Below, piece after piece: positions 7,023 through 16,931 of a DNA stretch of 64,000 bases. The position numbers and the translations under genes were made by a program. The notes beneath the pieces are model-generated. The model did not search any database. It was not told the DNA's origin and saw only the letters and a list, made by a program, of their open reading frames with translations. The stretch is from assembly GCF_000970305.1 (NCBI RefSeq), contig NZ_CP009517.1, positions 3,038,001-3,102,000 of the forward strand, in the 5' to 3' direction. Position 1 is the stretch's first letter, and every line of letters starts with the position of its first letter. The stretch is from Methanosarcina barkeri 3. GTDB taxonomy: Archaea; Halobacteriota; Methanosarcinia; Methanosarcinales; Methanosarcinaceae.

Positions 7023-8723
7023 TTACTCAGTTACACTTGCGGTTCCATTTTCATCTACGTGCAGAAGTTCTTTGATTACTACACCATAAACTGGTCTTGC
7101 AAAAATCACACCTATAAAGACACCAATGATAGTAGTAATTGCAAAACCTTTCAAAGTACCAAAGCCCATTACAACCAGAGGAGACAGGGCAATTATATTT
7201 GTGGAGGCTGCCCCTAAAATAATTGTAAAAGCCTTTGATATTCTGGACTTGAAGACCCTTGTTGGCGGGAGTTTACCTTCGGCAAGCACCTCATCTGTGA
7301 TGATTACAAGGTGGTCAATTCCAGTACCTATGGAGGCAATAACACCTGCAATTGACGCCAGATCAAGCTGCCATCCAATCAGTGCTGCAACTCCGAGGAT
7401 CATGATAACTTCACTGGTAGAAGTTCCGACCATGGGTATCAGGATTTCAGGCCTTCTGTACTTGAAGTAAACCACGGCTGCCACCCCAAGTAGGGAAATC
7501 AAACCTATAACCAGAGCTGAGGTTTTGAACTGCGATCCAAGACCTGCGTCCACATGCCCTGAACCTACAAGTTTCACATTGACAGGAAGAGCTCCTGCTC
7601 GAAGGTGAACCTGAAGTGCTGTAGCTTCGCTTTTGGCAGCCTCATCCGTACCCGTAGAAGCTTCCCAGGAATATATAGGACCTTCTCGCAGTTTTTCAGC
7701 TGCAGACGAGCTCAAAGGAGCTCCATAGATTTCAACTCCGTCAAGATACATCTTCAAGTAATGGGCATCCGGGTTGTCAATTGCTCCGGTGTCGAGAGCA
7801 ACTTTCTGGAGTGTCCGAGCTCCGTCATCATCCAGGGTAAAAGGAGTATGCCACTGTTCATCATGGAAACTTGGGACTCCTACACTTACAATTGAATCGC
7901 CGTAAAGGACATGTTCGGTTTCGTTTCCAGTTGTCTGAATCCGGATCTCAAACTTTCCGGGTTTTTCAGCTATTTCCTTGGCAGTTGTCAGATCAATACC
8001 TGCAAAATCAATAAGGATATATTCGTCCCCTACGGTTCTTACAGGAATATCTTTGATACCCAGAGAGTTCAACTTATCACTGAGAATTTCCTTTGTCAGG
8101 TCTCTGGTATCGGTGCTTACTCCTTCTTTGTAAGTTGAAGTCCCATCTTCGTTCTTGTGGATAGAACCTCCGACCTTTTCCAGTAGAGACTCGAGCTGTT
8201 GTTCAGTGACCGCAGTCCTGATTTCGTAAACAATTCCATTCTCAGTACTCATGGGAACTACTTCTGCATCAAGGGCTTTTGAAAGGTAAGCCTGGATGAG
8301 GCTCTCCTTACTGGTATCAGAAATAGTTACTTGAGTTGTACTCCCACTCAGTTTGTCTACACTTACTGTGCCCAGATACTCAAGCTGGGATGCGCTAACA
8401 GTCGCTGATGTTGTAAAGGTGACAGATTTCTCGGCAGAGCCTCCAACTTCAAGGTTGTTTTTCGTGATCTCGATAGGAGCTCCAATTATAGGTTCTACAA
8501 TTCCGCTAACTAATTTTCCGGAATCCACATCTACCTGGGCAAGTGCTCCTTCCAATTTTATCTGGAGCCAGGATCCACCTTCCAGATCAAGTCCAAAATT
8601 CAGATGAGAAGTTGTCCCGTTTCCAGGAGTATACCCTGGGTGAATAGCCACTATAGAACCAAGAAGTAGTATAATGAAAATAATGACTCTTGGATTTTTA
8701 AGAAGGCTTTTTTTGTCACTCAT
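7023..8723 (-). CDS. secD: SecD protein-export membrane protein
   Basis: The 566-aa RND-like subunit works with SecF to help the SecYE channel release and pull exported proteins, driven by ion-motive force. It has an N-terminal membrane anchor at about 12-30, then the conserved NFGLDLEGGSWLQIKL motif. A large external domain (about 60-400) follows, and the C-terminal bundle of five helices contains GIGTGIDHLVIITDEVLAEG. ATG overlaps the stop of secF by four bases (ATGA), so the pair is coupled. Archaeal secF precedes secD, as here. Confidence 0.95.
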   Translation of the reverse strand: MSDKKSLLKNPRVIIFIILLLGSIVAIHPGYTPGNGTTSHLNFGLDLEGGSWLQIKLEGALAQVDVDSGKLVSGIVEPIIGAPIEITKNNLEVGGSAEKSVTFTTSATVSASQLEYLGTVSVDKLSGSTTQVTISDTSKESLIQAYLSKALDAEVVPMSTENGIVYEIRTAVTEQQLESLLEKVGGSIHKNEDGTSTYKEGVSTDTRDLTKEILSDKLNSLGIKDIPVRTVGDEYILIDFAGIDLTTAKEIAEKPGKFEIRIQTTGNETEHVLYGDSIVSVGVPSFHDEQWHTPFTLDDDGARTLQKVALDTGAIDNPDAHYLKMYLDGVEIYGAPLSSSAAEKLREGPIYSWEASTGTDEAAKSEATALQVHLRAGALPVNVKLVGSGHVDAGLGSQFKTSALVIGLISLLGVAAVVYFKYRRPEILIPMVGTSTSEVIMILGVAALIGWQLDLASIAGVIASIGTGIDHLVIITDEVLAEGKLPPTRVFKSRISKAFTIILGAASTNIIALSPLVVMGFGTLKGFAITTIIGVFIGVIFARPVYGVVIKELLHVDENGTASVTE

Positions 8724-9628
8724 CTGTTATACCTCCCTCTGAATTCGGGTTTCATCGCATACCATCGTAAAATTCCCGTATTCAGGAGCCAGGTGTTCAT
8801 CATGTCTGCAAAAAGTCCCGCAATCAACACGATTGATATCTGAGAAAGCAGAGTAATCTGTGTGAATGAGGGAATGACCAGATAAGAGAAAGTTGAGATT
8901 ACGTACATAGATGCAAGCGCTGCAAGGGTTGTAGTGGTCATGGTTATACCTGTATGCATAGCCTTGGAGACTTTCTCTTCTATCGTGCCCCGGCGTTTAA
9001 TTACTCTGTTTGTGAGCAGGATATCACTGTCTACAGAATAACCGATAAGCATAAGCAAAGCCGCAAGTGTTCCAAGGGAAAGTTCAATCCCTGCAACCCT
9101 CATGAAAGCAGCTGCAATCATGATGTCTGAAAATGCAGAAAGTATCACTGCAAAAGAAGGAATAAAGGTCCTGAAGAGCAGAAATACCACAATTGCCATT
9201 CCTATAAAGGAAATACAAAGGGCCTGCAGAGCCTGTACCTGCAGAGTCTTGCCGTAAATAGGCCCAACCTGCTGAATCTGCAAATTGGAATAGTTATGGC
9301 TCGCAACATCCTTTTCAAGCTGATGCTGTTGCTCATCATCCATGATCCCAAACTGCATGATAACCCTGCTTCCGGTCTGCCGGACATCGGTGAGGGGGTA
9401 AGAAGAATACATTTTTTCAAGTACAGCAGGAGAATCAGTCGTTTCTAACGAAATCTGAGTACCGCCCTGGAAATCCATTCCCAGTTTTACCGGCGATCCA
9501 CTACTCACAAAGGAAACTAGCAGTATTGCTAAAGAAACTGCAAGTATCGCGAGGGGAAGGGCCAGCAACTGGCGGTCACTGTGACTTTTCACGAAATTAT
9601 CTAAAATTTCGGCCAAACCTGTTGCCAT
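8720..9628 (-). CDS. secF: SecF protein-export membrane protein
   Basis: The 302-aa partner of SecD has one N-terminal helix (about 21-43) followed by LGMDFQGGTQISLET, the SecD/F signature. A small extracellular domain follows, then five helices with GYSVDSDILLTNRVIKRRG in the fourth conserved block. It is first in a minus-strand unit secF-secD and probably shares transcription with the clamp-loader gene downstream. The divergent region 9629-10041 should hold its promoter. Confidence 0.94.
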   Translation of the reverse strand: MATGLAEILDNFVKSHSDRQLLALPLAILAVSLAILLVSFVSSGSPVKLGMDFQGGTQISLETTDSPAVLEKMYSSYPLTDVRQTGSRVIMQFGIMDDEQQHQLEKDVASHNYSNLQIQQVGPIYGKTLQVQALQALCISFIGMAIVVFLLFRTFIPSFAVILSAFSDIMIAAAFMRVAGIELSLGTLAALLMLIGYSVDSDILLTNRVIKRRGTIEEKVSKAMHTGITMTTTTLAALASMYVISTFSYLVIPSFTQITLLSQISIVLIAGLFADMMNTWLLNTGILRWYAMKPEFRGRYNR

Positions 9629-10041
9629 AATTTAATACTCCGGATGAGTGTATCTATATTATTTTACTGAACCTATCCGAACAGCTCATTACATCCAGAT
9701 ATATAATCCTGATGTATAATTCAGAACACGAGGTTTATAATCAGATTTATTTAAAATCTTGAACTTACTCTAAATACTCGGGTTCAAGTAACGGGGAATA
9801 ACGTTCTGGAGGTTCTAATATTATAAATAAGTATATATTATAAACAAGTACATTGGAAATAAATTAGTGTTATAAATAAGTTAATTTGTTTTAACTCTGT
9901 ATTCTCACAGATTATATTAATTCTTCCTCTAGAAACTCTTCTCTATACACCGTTAATTCATTCCACTTAAAATTAACTCTTAAAAACGGTAGAATCTTAA
10001 TGTCACAACTCTAATATACCACTTACTGTTCATTAGAAATA
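9629..10041. other. Divergent intergenic region between secF and the dCMP deaminase gene
   Basis: This 413-bp AT-rich region has no ORF. It contains three loosely repeated words of the type TTATAAAtAAGT at about 9821-9885. At 10011-10018 a TATA-like TAATATAC lies about 27 bases before ATG 10042. That spacing would put transcription start at the ATG itself, so the deaminase mRNA may be leaderless. No ribosome site is seen before that ATG. Confidence 0.5.
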
Positions 10042-10548
10042 ATGACCCAAAGACCTTCACTTGATGAATACTTTCTTGAAATCGCCTTTGTAGTAGGCAA
10101 GCGCGCTACCTGCCTCCGAAAGAACGTGGGGGCTGTCATCGTCCGTGATAAACGCATCCTTGCAACCGGATATAACGGGGCACCCAGCGGCATGAACCAC
10201 TGTCTTGAAATCGGGTGTATAAGGGATCTGGAAAAGATTCCTTCAGGTACAAGACAGGAAAAGTGCAGAGCAGTGCATGCTGAACAGAATGCGATTATCC
10301 AGGCTGCAATCCATGGAGTAAGCATAGCAGGAGCAACCATCTACTGTACACACCAGCCCTGTATTCTTTGCGCGAAAATGATTATCAACTCGAACATCAA
10401 AAGAGTAGTATACGCAAATCTCTATCCAGACACCGATTCACTTGAGTTTTTCAGGGATGCTGATGTGAAAGTTGAGTATATACCTTTTAAGCTAAAAAGC
10501 GAGACTTTACCTCTTGAGCTAAAAAGCGAGACTTCAAGTGGGAACTAA
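10042..10548 (+). CDS. Deoxycytidylate (dCMP) deaminase family protein
   Basis: The 168-aa cytidine-deaminase-fold enzyme probably makes dUMP from dCMP to supply thymidylate synthesis. The zinc site is complete: HAEQNAII (His and catalytic Glu) near residue 78 and PCILCAKMI with the two zinc cysteines near 108. The N-terminal [21 protein letters not shown] is typical of the dCMP deaminase / ComEB group. The last 20 residues contain a short imperfect duplication ([15 protein letters not shown]). thyA lies 40 kb away at 50285 and would use the product. Confidence 0.9.
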   Translation: MTQRPSLDEYFLEIAFVVGKRATCLRKNVGAVIVRDKRILATGYNGAPSGMNHCLEIGCIRDLEKIPSGTRQEKCRAVHAEQNAIIQAAIHGVSIAGATIYCTHQPCILCAKMIINSNIKRVVYANLYPDTDSLEFFRDADVKVEYIPFKLKSETLPLELKSETSSGN

Positions 10549-10705
10549 ACATACGTAATTTAAAATTTCCTGCACTCACTCTTGTTAGAGAGTACTTATA
10601 AATGTGATTATATACAGATAATTGCATACAGATAATTGAAAAAAGAATTTAATTGTTCATGGTTTACTTATTCAAGGTTCCGATACAAAAGAATGTAAAA
10701 GTATG

Positions 10706-10760
10706 TCCTGAGGAAAAACATGTTCTGAGGGAATCCTGAGGGAAAACATGTTCTAAGGGC
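10706..10760. repeat. 27-nt direct repeat carrying an AACATGTT palindrome, two copies
   Basis: Copies at 10706-10732 and 10734-10760 differ at about three positions. Each is centred on AACATGTT with CCTGAGG on the left and TTCTgAGGG on the right. They lie 120-170 bp upstream of the cupin gene. Palindromic direct repeats here could be operator sites. The rest of 10549-10879 is AT-rich with no ORF. Confidence 0.55.
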
Positions 10761-10879
10761 ATTTTATATAGAAATCGGAAAAGGTCGAAAATCTGGCGTG
10801 ACTAGATTTATCCGCTCAAAAACTTGTCACATAGCTGATAGATTGTATGGACTTATGGAAAAGAGTAAGAGGTGGAACA

Positions 10880-11203
10880 ATGTCTGAAGAATTGAAAGCC
10901 AGAGTATTAAGGATAGAAACTTTGATTGAGTACCAGGAAGAAGCTGTTGTAAGCAGAGAAATTATCCGCAAGGATACCGGAACCGTAACTATATTTGCCT
11001 TCGATAAAGGTGAAGGGCTGAGCGAGCATACTGCTCCTTTTGATGCCATGGTCCAGGTAATGGATGGAAAGGCAGAAATCACAATTTCCGGAAATAAAAA
11101 TATTCTGGAAAAAGGGGATATGATAATAATGCCTGCCAATGAACCCCATTCACTCCATGCTCTGGAAAAGTTCAAAATGATTCTAACTATGATACGTTCT
11201 TAA
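10880..11203 (+). CDS. Cupin-domain protein (107 aa)
   Basis: This is a single small beta-barrel cupin. The two motifs are visible as GEGLSEHTAPFDAMVQVMDGKAEI and GDMIIMPANEPHSLHALEKFKM, with His residues in metal-binding positions. The start ATG 10880 has GAGGTGG five bases upstream; an earlier in-frame ATG at 10847 has none. The substrate cannot be read from the sequence. Close relatives are often annotated simply as cupin 2. It stands alone, with palindromic repeats upstream that could control it. Confidence 0.85.
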   Translation: MSEELKARVLRIETLIEYQEEAVVSREIIRKDTGTVTIFAFDKGEGLSEHTAPFDAMVQVMDGKAEITISGNKNILEKGDMIIMPANEPHSLHALEKFKMILTMIRS

Positions 11204-11382
11204 TACTATTGACTCTGTTTCACATTGTAGCGAGTTGTTTTTCAGCCAGGTAAGTCGAGAAATGGAGTCAAAACCCAAGACTCTCACATTCTATAAAATC
11301 AAAGTTCTGACAATTTCTCAAATCAAAACCTAAGCTCTAAAGTTACTTTTTTCAACTCGACTCTTTATTATTCAACTTTGTT

Positions 11383-12150
11383 TTATTCAACTCTGTTTTG
11401 AAGGCAGCGAAGTCCTTTTTTAATAATGTCCAGTTCTTCAGGACGGTACATTTCCTTTATATAGGTCTCCTCTTCACAATAATAATCAAAACCACGAATT
11501 ACAATTACGGGAGTTCCTCCTGCTCCTTCACCCATCAGAAGATTTGCGGCACCTGCAAGTTCATCGGCAACTGCTTCCTCCGTAACCTCAAGGACTTTTC
11601 CGAAGAGATCTTTTTCCCCAATCCAGCGCTTTACAGGCTTTATCTTATAAATTCCTATGGCAGCACCGGTTTGTCCTATTTTAAAAGCTCTCCCATTTGT
11701 ATCCGTGACGATGACACTTAACTTTTTCTTACAAAGTTTTTCGAGATTCTGCCCGAGTCTTGAAGCACTAGCATCCGGATTTTCCGGAGGATAGAGTAAA
11801 AATCCGTCTTCAATATTTGATTCATCAACCCCTGCGTTTACGCAGGTATGCCCTGCTAGAGTTGTCACAAGCATAAACGGTTTTTCTACAAGTACCTCCC
11901 TGCTCCGGGAAAGTACAGCCTGGATAAACCTCGCATCTTTTCCATTTCGAGCTGCCATCTCAAGTGCTGTTTTCCCTGGTGTAATATCCTCTAGCCTGAA
12001 GATCTCCCCTTCAGCTTTAGCAACGATGGTCGAGGCAATGATAACAATGTCCCTGTCCTGAAGTTCCAGATTCTTACAGATGATCGAGGGCAGGTCGTCC
12101 CCTGTATGTATAAGGGGAATTTTCTCAACGGCTATGGCTTCGAATTTCAA
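11383..12150 (-). CDS. cofE: Coenzyme F420-0:L-glutamate ligase CofE
   Basis: The 255-aa enzyme adds L-glutamates to F420-0 using GTP, the last stage of coenzyme F420 synthesis. Recognised by the N-terminal VEKIPLIHTGDDLPSII, IVIIASTIVAKAEGEI, VIVTDTNGRAFKIGQTGAAIG and the C-terminal DELAGAANLLMGEGAGGTPV. These blocks span the GTP and metal sites of the family. Length matches other archaeal CofE proteins. It is monocistronic as far as visible. Confidence 0.94.
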   Translation of the reverse strand: MKFEAIAVEKIPLIHTGDDLPSIICKNLELQDRDIVIIASTIVAKAEGEIFRLEDITPGKTALEMAARNGKDARFIQAVLSRSREVLVEKPFMLVTTLAGHTCVNAGVDESNIEDGFLLYPPENPDASASRLGQNLEKLCKKKLSVIVTDTNGRAFKIGQTGAAIGIYKIKPVKRWIGEKDLFGKVLEVTEEAVADELAGAANLLMGEGAGGTPVIVIRGFDYYCEEETYIKEMYRPEELDIIKKGLRCLQNRVE

Positions 12151-12757
12151 ATGTTTTCCTCAAAAGGCTTTAAATCAATAAGAGCAACTGAATTTGTTCA
12201 GCTAGATACAGGAAATAAAGGGTAATCCATTGAACGAATAATTTGCAGCAGTAAAGGCAGTAACCATAAATAAGACCACCGACATACTTCATCTTGCGGC
12301 GATGATGAGAGTTACCCCAACTGAGCAAAAGATGATGAGAACAATTTCCTGATGCCGCGCTTTCACTTACTTTTTCGATAGGAATTATTTCTCTAGTTAA
12401 TTATTTTTACTCATACCACTTTTCGAAATGCGTTTTTAAGTTTACGTTGTATTTGATTTACGCTATTTCTTAACTCATTATTCACATTACATTATTCTCT
12501 TTGTTTAGCATGAAAGTGCTGCCATCTGCAAGCACTTTCATTGGTTGTGCATGTTATTCAAAGAATATCATGTTCGTTTTCACATTACATTATCTCTACT
12601 CATTATTTTTTAGGTTTACCTGCTTTCTCAATACATCTAAATTAGCTATCTTTCAAAATATTTTGTATTCAAGTTTACTTTATTTTCAATTCTATTTTAT
12701 TTGCTGTGGCGCTTTTCTCTCGAGCAGAATTAAAAACTATTAAGATCTTTTATATGC
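12151..12757. other. Intergenic region with a perfect hairpin
   Basis: An 11-bp perfect inverted repeat, ATGAAAGTGCT (12510-12520) and AGCACTTTCAT (12531-12541), encloses a 10-nt loop. TCACATTACATTAT occurs twice (12482 and 12579), flanking it. A short stretch near 12255-12350 reads like decayed coding sequence but no product is recognised. An 80-codon plus-strand ORF here has low-complexity composition and I do not accept it. Confidence 0.45.
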
Positions 12758-13168
12758 TTGCAAACAAATTCCATAGGGGTGTTAAACACGAGCCAGTATG
12801 AACTGAATGAAATTATAGAGAAAATAAAGAATAAAATCCCTTTTGAGTTAAAAGACAAAAAACGAAGCAGAATCTGGAGTTTAAGAGTCATAGTAAGTAA
12901 ACTGTACTATTCCCTGGACTATGAAAACGAACCTCAAGCCACCCGTCAAAAAATAACTCAGCTTCTTCTTTATCATGGACAGTTTAGCAAAGAAGAAATC
13001 GATAAGACCTTTAAAGCATCAGAAAGTGAAACTACAGATTATTCAATAGAATTTCTGAAAGAGCATCCTGAAATTGCACAGGCTGAAGCCCTGAAAAGTA
13101 AGGAATTTCCTGAAGAAGGAGAAGAAAGAGTAAAAGAAACAAAATATAACCTTCCTCGCTATGGTTGA
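12758..13168 (+). CDS. Uncharacterised charged soluble protein (about 136 aa)
   Basis: The protein is hydrophilic and mostly helical, with no membrane segment or cysteine motif. The N-terminal part (ELNEIIEKIKNKIPFEL) and middle (RQKITQLLLYHGQFSKEEIDKTFKAS) look like a helical bundle. The C-terminus is acidic. The start is uncertain: TTG at 12758 without a clear ribosome site, or GTG at 12779. The family is not recognised; I have the impression of a Methanosarcinales-restricted hypothetical protein. It is followed 235 bp later by a cation transporter with no sign of cotranscription. Confidence 0.65.
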   Translation: MQTNSIGVLNTSQYELNEIIEKIKNKIPFELKDKKRSRIWSLRVIVSKLYYSLDYENEPQATRQKITQLLLYHGQFSKEEIDKTFKASESETTDYSIEFLKEHPEIAQAEALKSKEFPEEGEERVKETKYNLPRYG

Positions 13169-13403
13169 ATATTTACTGTAAAGATTTTCAGTTTATCAGT
13201 AGTAAAAGAATATTTTTAGAGTTAATGGCGAATATCAAAGCGGAGTTAGTCCTCAAAAAGCATTAAGAGCTATTAAGCTTTTTAATTAAAGATAACCTTA
13301 TATCTATTGGTCGCTAACTTTTATGCTCACGTTTAAGGACATAATAAACATCAAAATATAATATATCAAATCGACTCAAATATTCAAGACGATATGAGAA
13401 ATT

Positions 13404-14384
13404 ATGGAAGGTACTGGAGATACAAATAAAGAGACTCTCTTCAGTTATGAGGAAAACGAAGATACACGGTACTCCCGAGCAGCTCATGTAACAAAAGTCT
13501 CGATGATCTTAAACTTTGTATTGGCAATTTTTAAGTTTACAGCCGGGATTCTGGGAACCAGTACGGCAATGATTGCTGATGCTGCTCATTCACTATCCGA
13601 TTTAATAACCGATATCGCAGTGATTGTGGGCTTAAGAATTGCAAAAAAACCGGGAGACAGTACACATAATTACGGACACGGAAAAATTGAAACCTTAGCT
13701 GCAGCGTTTACAGGACTTGTACTTGTTGCGGCTGCTATTGGAATTTTCTGGGGCGGCCTTGAGAAAATTATTACTTATTATAATGGAGAAAGGCTTCCGG
13801 TACCAAGTAAACTTACTCTTGTTGTAGCAATCATTTCAATCTTGTCAAAAGAATGGCTGTACCGTTACACTATGGCGTGCGGCCGAGAAATTAAGAGTGA
13901 TGCCGTGATTGCTAATGCCTGGGATCACCGTTCGGATGCGCTCTCATCTTTAGGAACGATGATAGGAGTCGGAGGCGCGATATTTCTTGGAGGTCGTTGG
14001 GTAGTACTTGACCCGCTAACTGCAATTGTAATAAGTTTCCTTATCTTTAAAGTGGCGTTCGACATTTCTTATAAAAATCTCAATGAACTGCTGGAGGCTT
14101 CGCTTGATTCGGAGATTTACGGAAGCATTGAGGACATTCTAAATACTACTGAAGGTGTCCTAGGCTTTCATGAGCTAAAAACCAGAAAAATAGGAAATGC
14201 CATGGCTGCAGATGTCCATATTGAGGTTGACAGGGATTTAAATATCGTGGATGCACATGAAATCTCAACGCAGATAGAAAACAGGCTAAAAGAAGTATGC
14301 GGCAGTAATGGTCACTTTTCGATTCATGTGGAGCCGTGTTCCGATTTCGAGCATTATAAGAAACAAACAGGAAAAATAACATAA
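13404..14384 (+). CDS. Cation diffusion facilitator (CDF) family efflux transporter
   Basis: The 326-aa membrane protein exports divalent metal ions (Zn, Fe, Mn or similar) in exchange for protons. There are about six helices. The metal sites are seen as ADAAHSLSDLITD in helix 2 and AWDHRSDALSSLG in helix 5, each with the D/H pairs that bind the ion. YGHGKIETLAA follows helix 2. The C-terminal cytosolic domain (about 225-310) has the ferredoxin-like fold, with ADVHIEVDRDLNIVDAHEIS typical of CDF. Metal specificity cannot be assigned. Confidence 0.93.
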   Translation: MEGTGDTNKETLFSYEENEDTRYSRAAHVTKVSMILNFVLAIFKFTAGILGTSTAMIADAAHSLSDLITDIAVIVGLRIAKKPGDSTHNYGHGKIETLAAAFTGLVLVAAAIGIFWGGLEKIITYYNGERLPVPSKLTLVVAIISILSKEWLYRYTMACGREIKSDAVIANAWDHRSDALSSLGTMIGVGGAIFLGGRWVVLDPLTAIVISFLIFKVAFDISYKNLNELLEASLDSEIYGSIEDILNTTEGVLGFHELKTRKIGNAMAADVHIEVDRDLNIVDAHEISTQIENRLKEVCGSNGHFSIHVEPCSDFEHYKKQTGKIT

Positions 14385-14395
14385 AGAGACTACTT

Positions 14396-14467
14396 CCGAA
14401 TATAAGGCTTAAATTCGAATATAAGGCTTAAATTCGAATATAAGGCTTAAATTCGAATAAAGGTTTA
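14396..14467. repeat. 19-nt tandem repeat, about 3.7 copies
   Basis: The unit TTAAATTCGAATATAAGGC is repeated head to tail just after the CDF transporter stop. The last copy is degenerate. TTCGAA gives each unit a small palindrome. It lies in the convergent gap before hsp20. Confidence 0.85.
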
Positions 14468-14618
14468 AAATAAAAATTTGATTTGGAATAAATTCGGGAA
14501 TGTGTGGGAAAAGTCAAAAAAGAAAGATTGTAAAGTGAAGTATTCAAAAAAGACAGGCTGCAGTTTTATTTCGCAGTCTGAAAATTAAATTTGATGTTGT
14601 CTTTTAATTTAGTAAAGC

Positions 14619-15083
14619 TTACTCGATAGCTATTTTCTTTGTCGACTCTTCCATTTGCATTTTCGGAAGCGTTATTGTCAGAACACCGTTTTCTATTTTT
14701 GCAGTGCTTCCTTCTTCCTTAACGCTAGCAGGCAAACGGACCGCCCTGTAAAATTGAGTATATGCTCTCTCCCGGCGCAGGTATCCCTCTTCTTCCTCAG
14801 TCTCTTTTTCCTTCCTGGTCTTTGCACTGATCTCAAGCATGTCTTCTTTAAGGTTAATCTGAACATCCTCTTTATTAATACCCGGCAGGTCGGTAGTGAC
14901 TACAAGCTTGTCGTCTTCGTCCTTAATGTCGATAGCAGGAGTGTATACCTTTCCACCACCCCATTCTTCCATCGGCATAAAGTCTTCAAACAACTGATTG
15001 AGGCGCTCTTGTGTCCTTCTTATTTCTTCAAAAGGATCCCAACGTGCAGGTCCTGAAAATGATCTTCTCATAGGCCATCTCAT
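14619..15083 (-). CDS. Hsp20 / alpha-crystallin small heat-shock protein
   Basis: The 154-aa chaperone holds unfolded proteins in soluble oligomers. The alpha-crystallin domain runs from about YTPAIDIKDEDDKLVVTTDLPG to the conserved GVLTITLPK near the C-terminus. The N-terminal arm has the WDPFEEIRRTQERLNQLF segment typical of archaeal members. I set the start at ATG 15083, where a GGGGGT ribosome site lies eight bases upstream. The frame extends 32 codons further to 15179, but that part is unlike the family. Confidence 0.93.
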   Translation of the reverse strand: MRWPMRRSFSGPARWDPFEEIRRTQERLNQLFEDFMPMEEWGGGKVYTPAIDIKDEDDKLVVTTDLPGINKEDVQINLKEDMLEISAKTRKEKETEEEEGYLRRERAYTQFYRAVRLPASVKEEGSTAKIENGVLTITLPKMQMEESTKKIAIE

Positions 15084-15305
15084 ACGAAAATACCCCCTTA
15101 AGTTAAAAGATAACACAGATTTATGTGCTATTCTGAATATATTGAGAAAGGATATATATGTTTTCCTGAGCAATTTCACAAAAACTTAGTACAAAAAAGA
15201 GTTAGAATGTAAAAGAAAAAATTTCCAAAAATCGAGAGCAGAGGATCTTCCGGAAATTAGGATGTTGAATAAATAGAAGAATTAAAAGGAAAAGAGAAAA
15301 AGAAG

Positions 15306-16502
15306 TTATTTAGCCTTTACAAGTATTCCTACAAGTTCCGAAGCTTTTACAAGTCCAAAAGAACCTTTTTTAACCGATTCTTCATCAAAAGTCTCTGCAC
15401 CATCAGAATCCTTTTTGTCAGTCCTGTAGACTGCAAAAGGAATGGGATCAGGAACGTGAGTTTTTAAGGAAATCGGAGTTGGATGATCAGGAAGTACAAG
15501 AATTGTGAAAGGTTCCTCTGAAGCCTTGGCATGCTTAAGAATAGGTGCTACAATTCGACTATCGAAATCTTCGACAGCTCTTAACTTTTTATCAATACTT
15601 CCTTCATGTCCGGCTTCATCCGGAGCTTCCACATGGACAAAAACAAGATCCCTGGTTTTCAGGACTTCAATCGCAGCATTGGCTTTGCCTTCATAATTGG
15701 TATCGAGATAGCCGGTTGCTCCAGGAACTTCAATTACATCCAGTCCTGCATAAATTCCAATGCCTTTCAGAAGGTCGACTGCCGAAATAACTGCTCCGGC
15801 TTTCCCGTAGAGTTCTTGAAATGGTGTAAATTTCGGAGCATATCCCTGACCCCAGACCCAGATTGAATTTGCGGGATTCTTACCCTCTTCAATTCTTTTC
15901 AGATTAACTGGATGCAGTTCAAGAATAATCATAGATTTTTTGATCATGTCGGAAAAGAAATCTCCGTCCTTTCCTTCGGGCAGATATTCCTCAATTTTCT
16001 TTCCGGTAATATCGTGTGGGGGAGTGCACTCTGTTTCAGCTCCCAGGTTATTTCTGGCGACGAGAAGGTGCCTATAGCTGATTCCCGGATAAAACCTCAG
16101 CTCTTCATTACTGAGTTCCGTGTCAAGAGTTTCGATGAGAATCTCAGCTTCTTCACTACTGATATGCCCTGCGCTGTAATCTTTTATTCTCCCTTGTTCA
16201 ATAGTCACAAGATTACATCTGAAAGCTACATCATCGGGTGCAAGAGCGACCCCCATACTGGCAGCCTCCAGAGGAGCCCTACCAGAGTAATATACTGCAG
16301 GATCGTACCCGAGAATAGACATATTTGCGACATCACTTCCAGCGGGAAGTCCATCAGGTATGGTTTTTGCAAGTCCTGTATTTCCATGGGCTGCGATATA
16401 ATCCATAGCAGGGGTTCGAGCTGCCTGGAGAATGGTTTTTCCACCCAGTTTTTCTATTGGGTAATCAGCCATTCCGTCTCCTATAAGTACAGCGTATTTC
16501 AT
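15306..16502 (-). CDS. apgM: Archaeal 2,3-bisphosphoglycerate-independent phosphoglycerate mutase
   Basis: The 398-aa enzyme of the alkaline phosphatase superfamily interconverts 3- and 2-phosphoglycerate in glycolysis and gluconeogenesis. The metal site begins with [11 protein letters not shown]. The catalytic serine is in [30 protein letters not shown] and [15 protein letters not shown] supply the other metal ligands. The start ATG 16502 has GGAAAGAG upstream; an in-frame TTG at 16520 is less likely. Length matches other ApgM proteins. Confidence 0.94.
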   Translation of the reverse strand: MKYAVLIGDGMADYPIEKLGGKTILQAARTPAMDYIAAHGNTGLAKTIPDGLPAGSDVANMSILGYDPAVYYSGRAPLEAASMGVALAPDDVAFRCNLVTIEQGRIKDYSAGHISSEEAEILIETLDTELSNEELRFYPGISYRHLLVARNNLGAETECTPPHDITGKKIEEYLPEGKDGDFFSDMIKKSMIILELHPVNLKRIEEGKNPANSIWVWGQGYAPKFTPFQELYGKAGAVISAVDLLKGIGIYAGLDVIEVPGATGYLDTNYEGKANAAIEVLKTRDLVFVHVEAPDEAGHEGSIDKKLRAVEDFDSRIVAPILKHAKASEEPFTILVLPDHPTPISLKTHVPDPIPFAVYRTDKKDSDGAETFDEESVKKGSFGLVKASELVGILVKAK

Positions 16503-16931
16503 TGCTTCATCTCTTTCCAACTATCTTAGTCTTTCATCTCGGGAATTAAATATAATATTTTCTACCAGATACCAATTACTTAGATTTATCGGGCATTTGC
16601 CAGCAAGTTTTCCTGTTGATGCGAAGATTAATTTCTGATCCATTTTACACAAACGTTATAATATAGTACCAATATCCTATACAGAACAGGCTCTCAGCAT
16701 AAAACATATAAAGTGGCAAAAGAGCCGATATATAGCTTTCTCTACAAAAAAAACATATTATTCAATCTACAAATTTGCAGAAATTCTGGAGAATTATTCA
16801 CTCTAATTTGAGAAATCCTGGAGAATTATTCACTCTAACTCGAATAATTAGTGAGGATAACTAAAATCATAATAAACAGTTTAAGTAAACGGTGTGAAAA
16901 TAACCAGTTAATGACAAAACGTGATCCGATC
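16503..16931. other. Divergent intergenic region apgM / aspartate kinase
   Basis: AT-rich, with a direct repeat of about 20 nt (GGAGAATTATTCACTCTAA, at about 16790 and 16820) just upstream of the aspartate kinase gene. Promoters for both genes should lie here. The aspartate kinase frame is open back to 16851, but that extension is not part of the family. Confidence 0.45.

Noticed and set aside
12501-12743. 80-codon plus-strand frame before the 136-aa gene
   Set aside because: Hydrophobic low-complexity reading of AT-rich DNA; it includes the inverted repeat and has no ribosome site.
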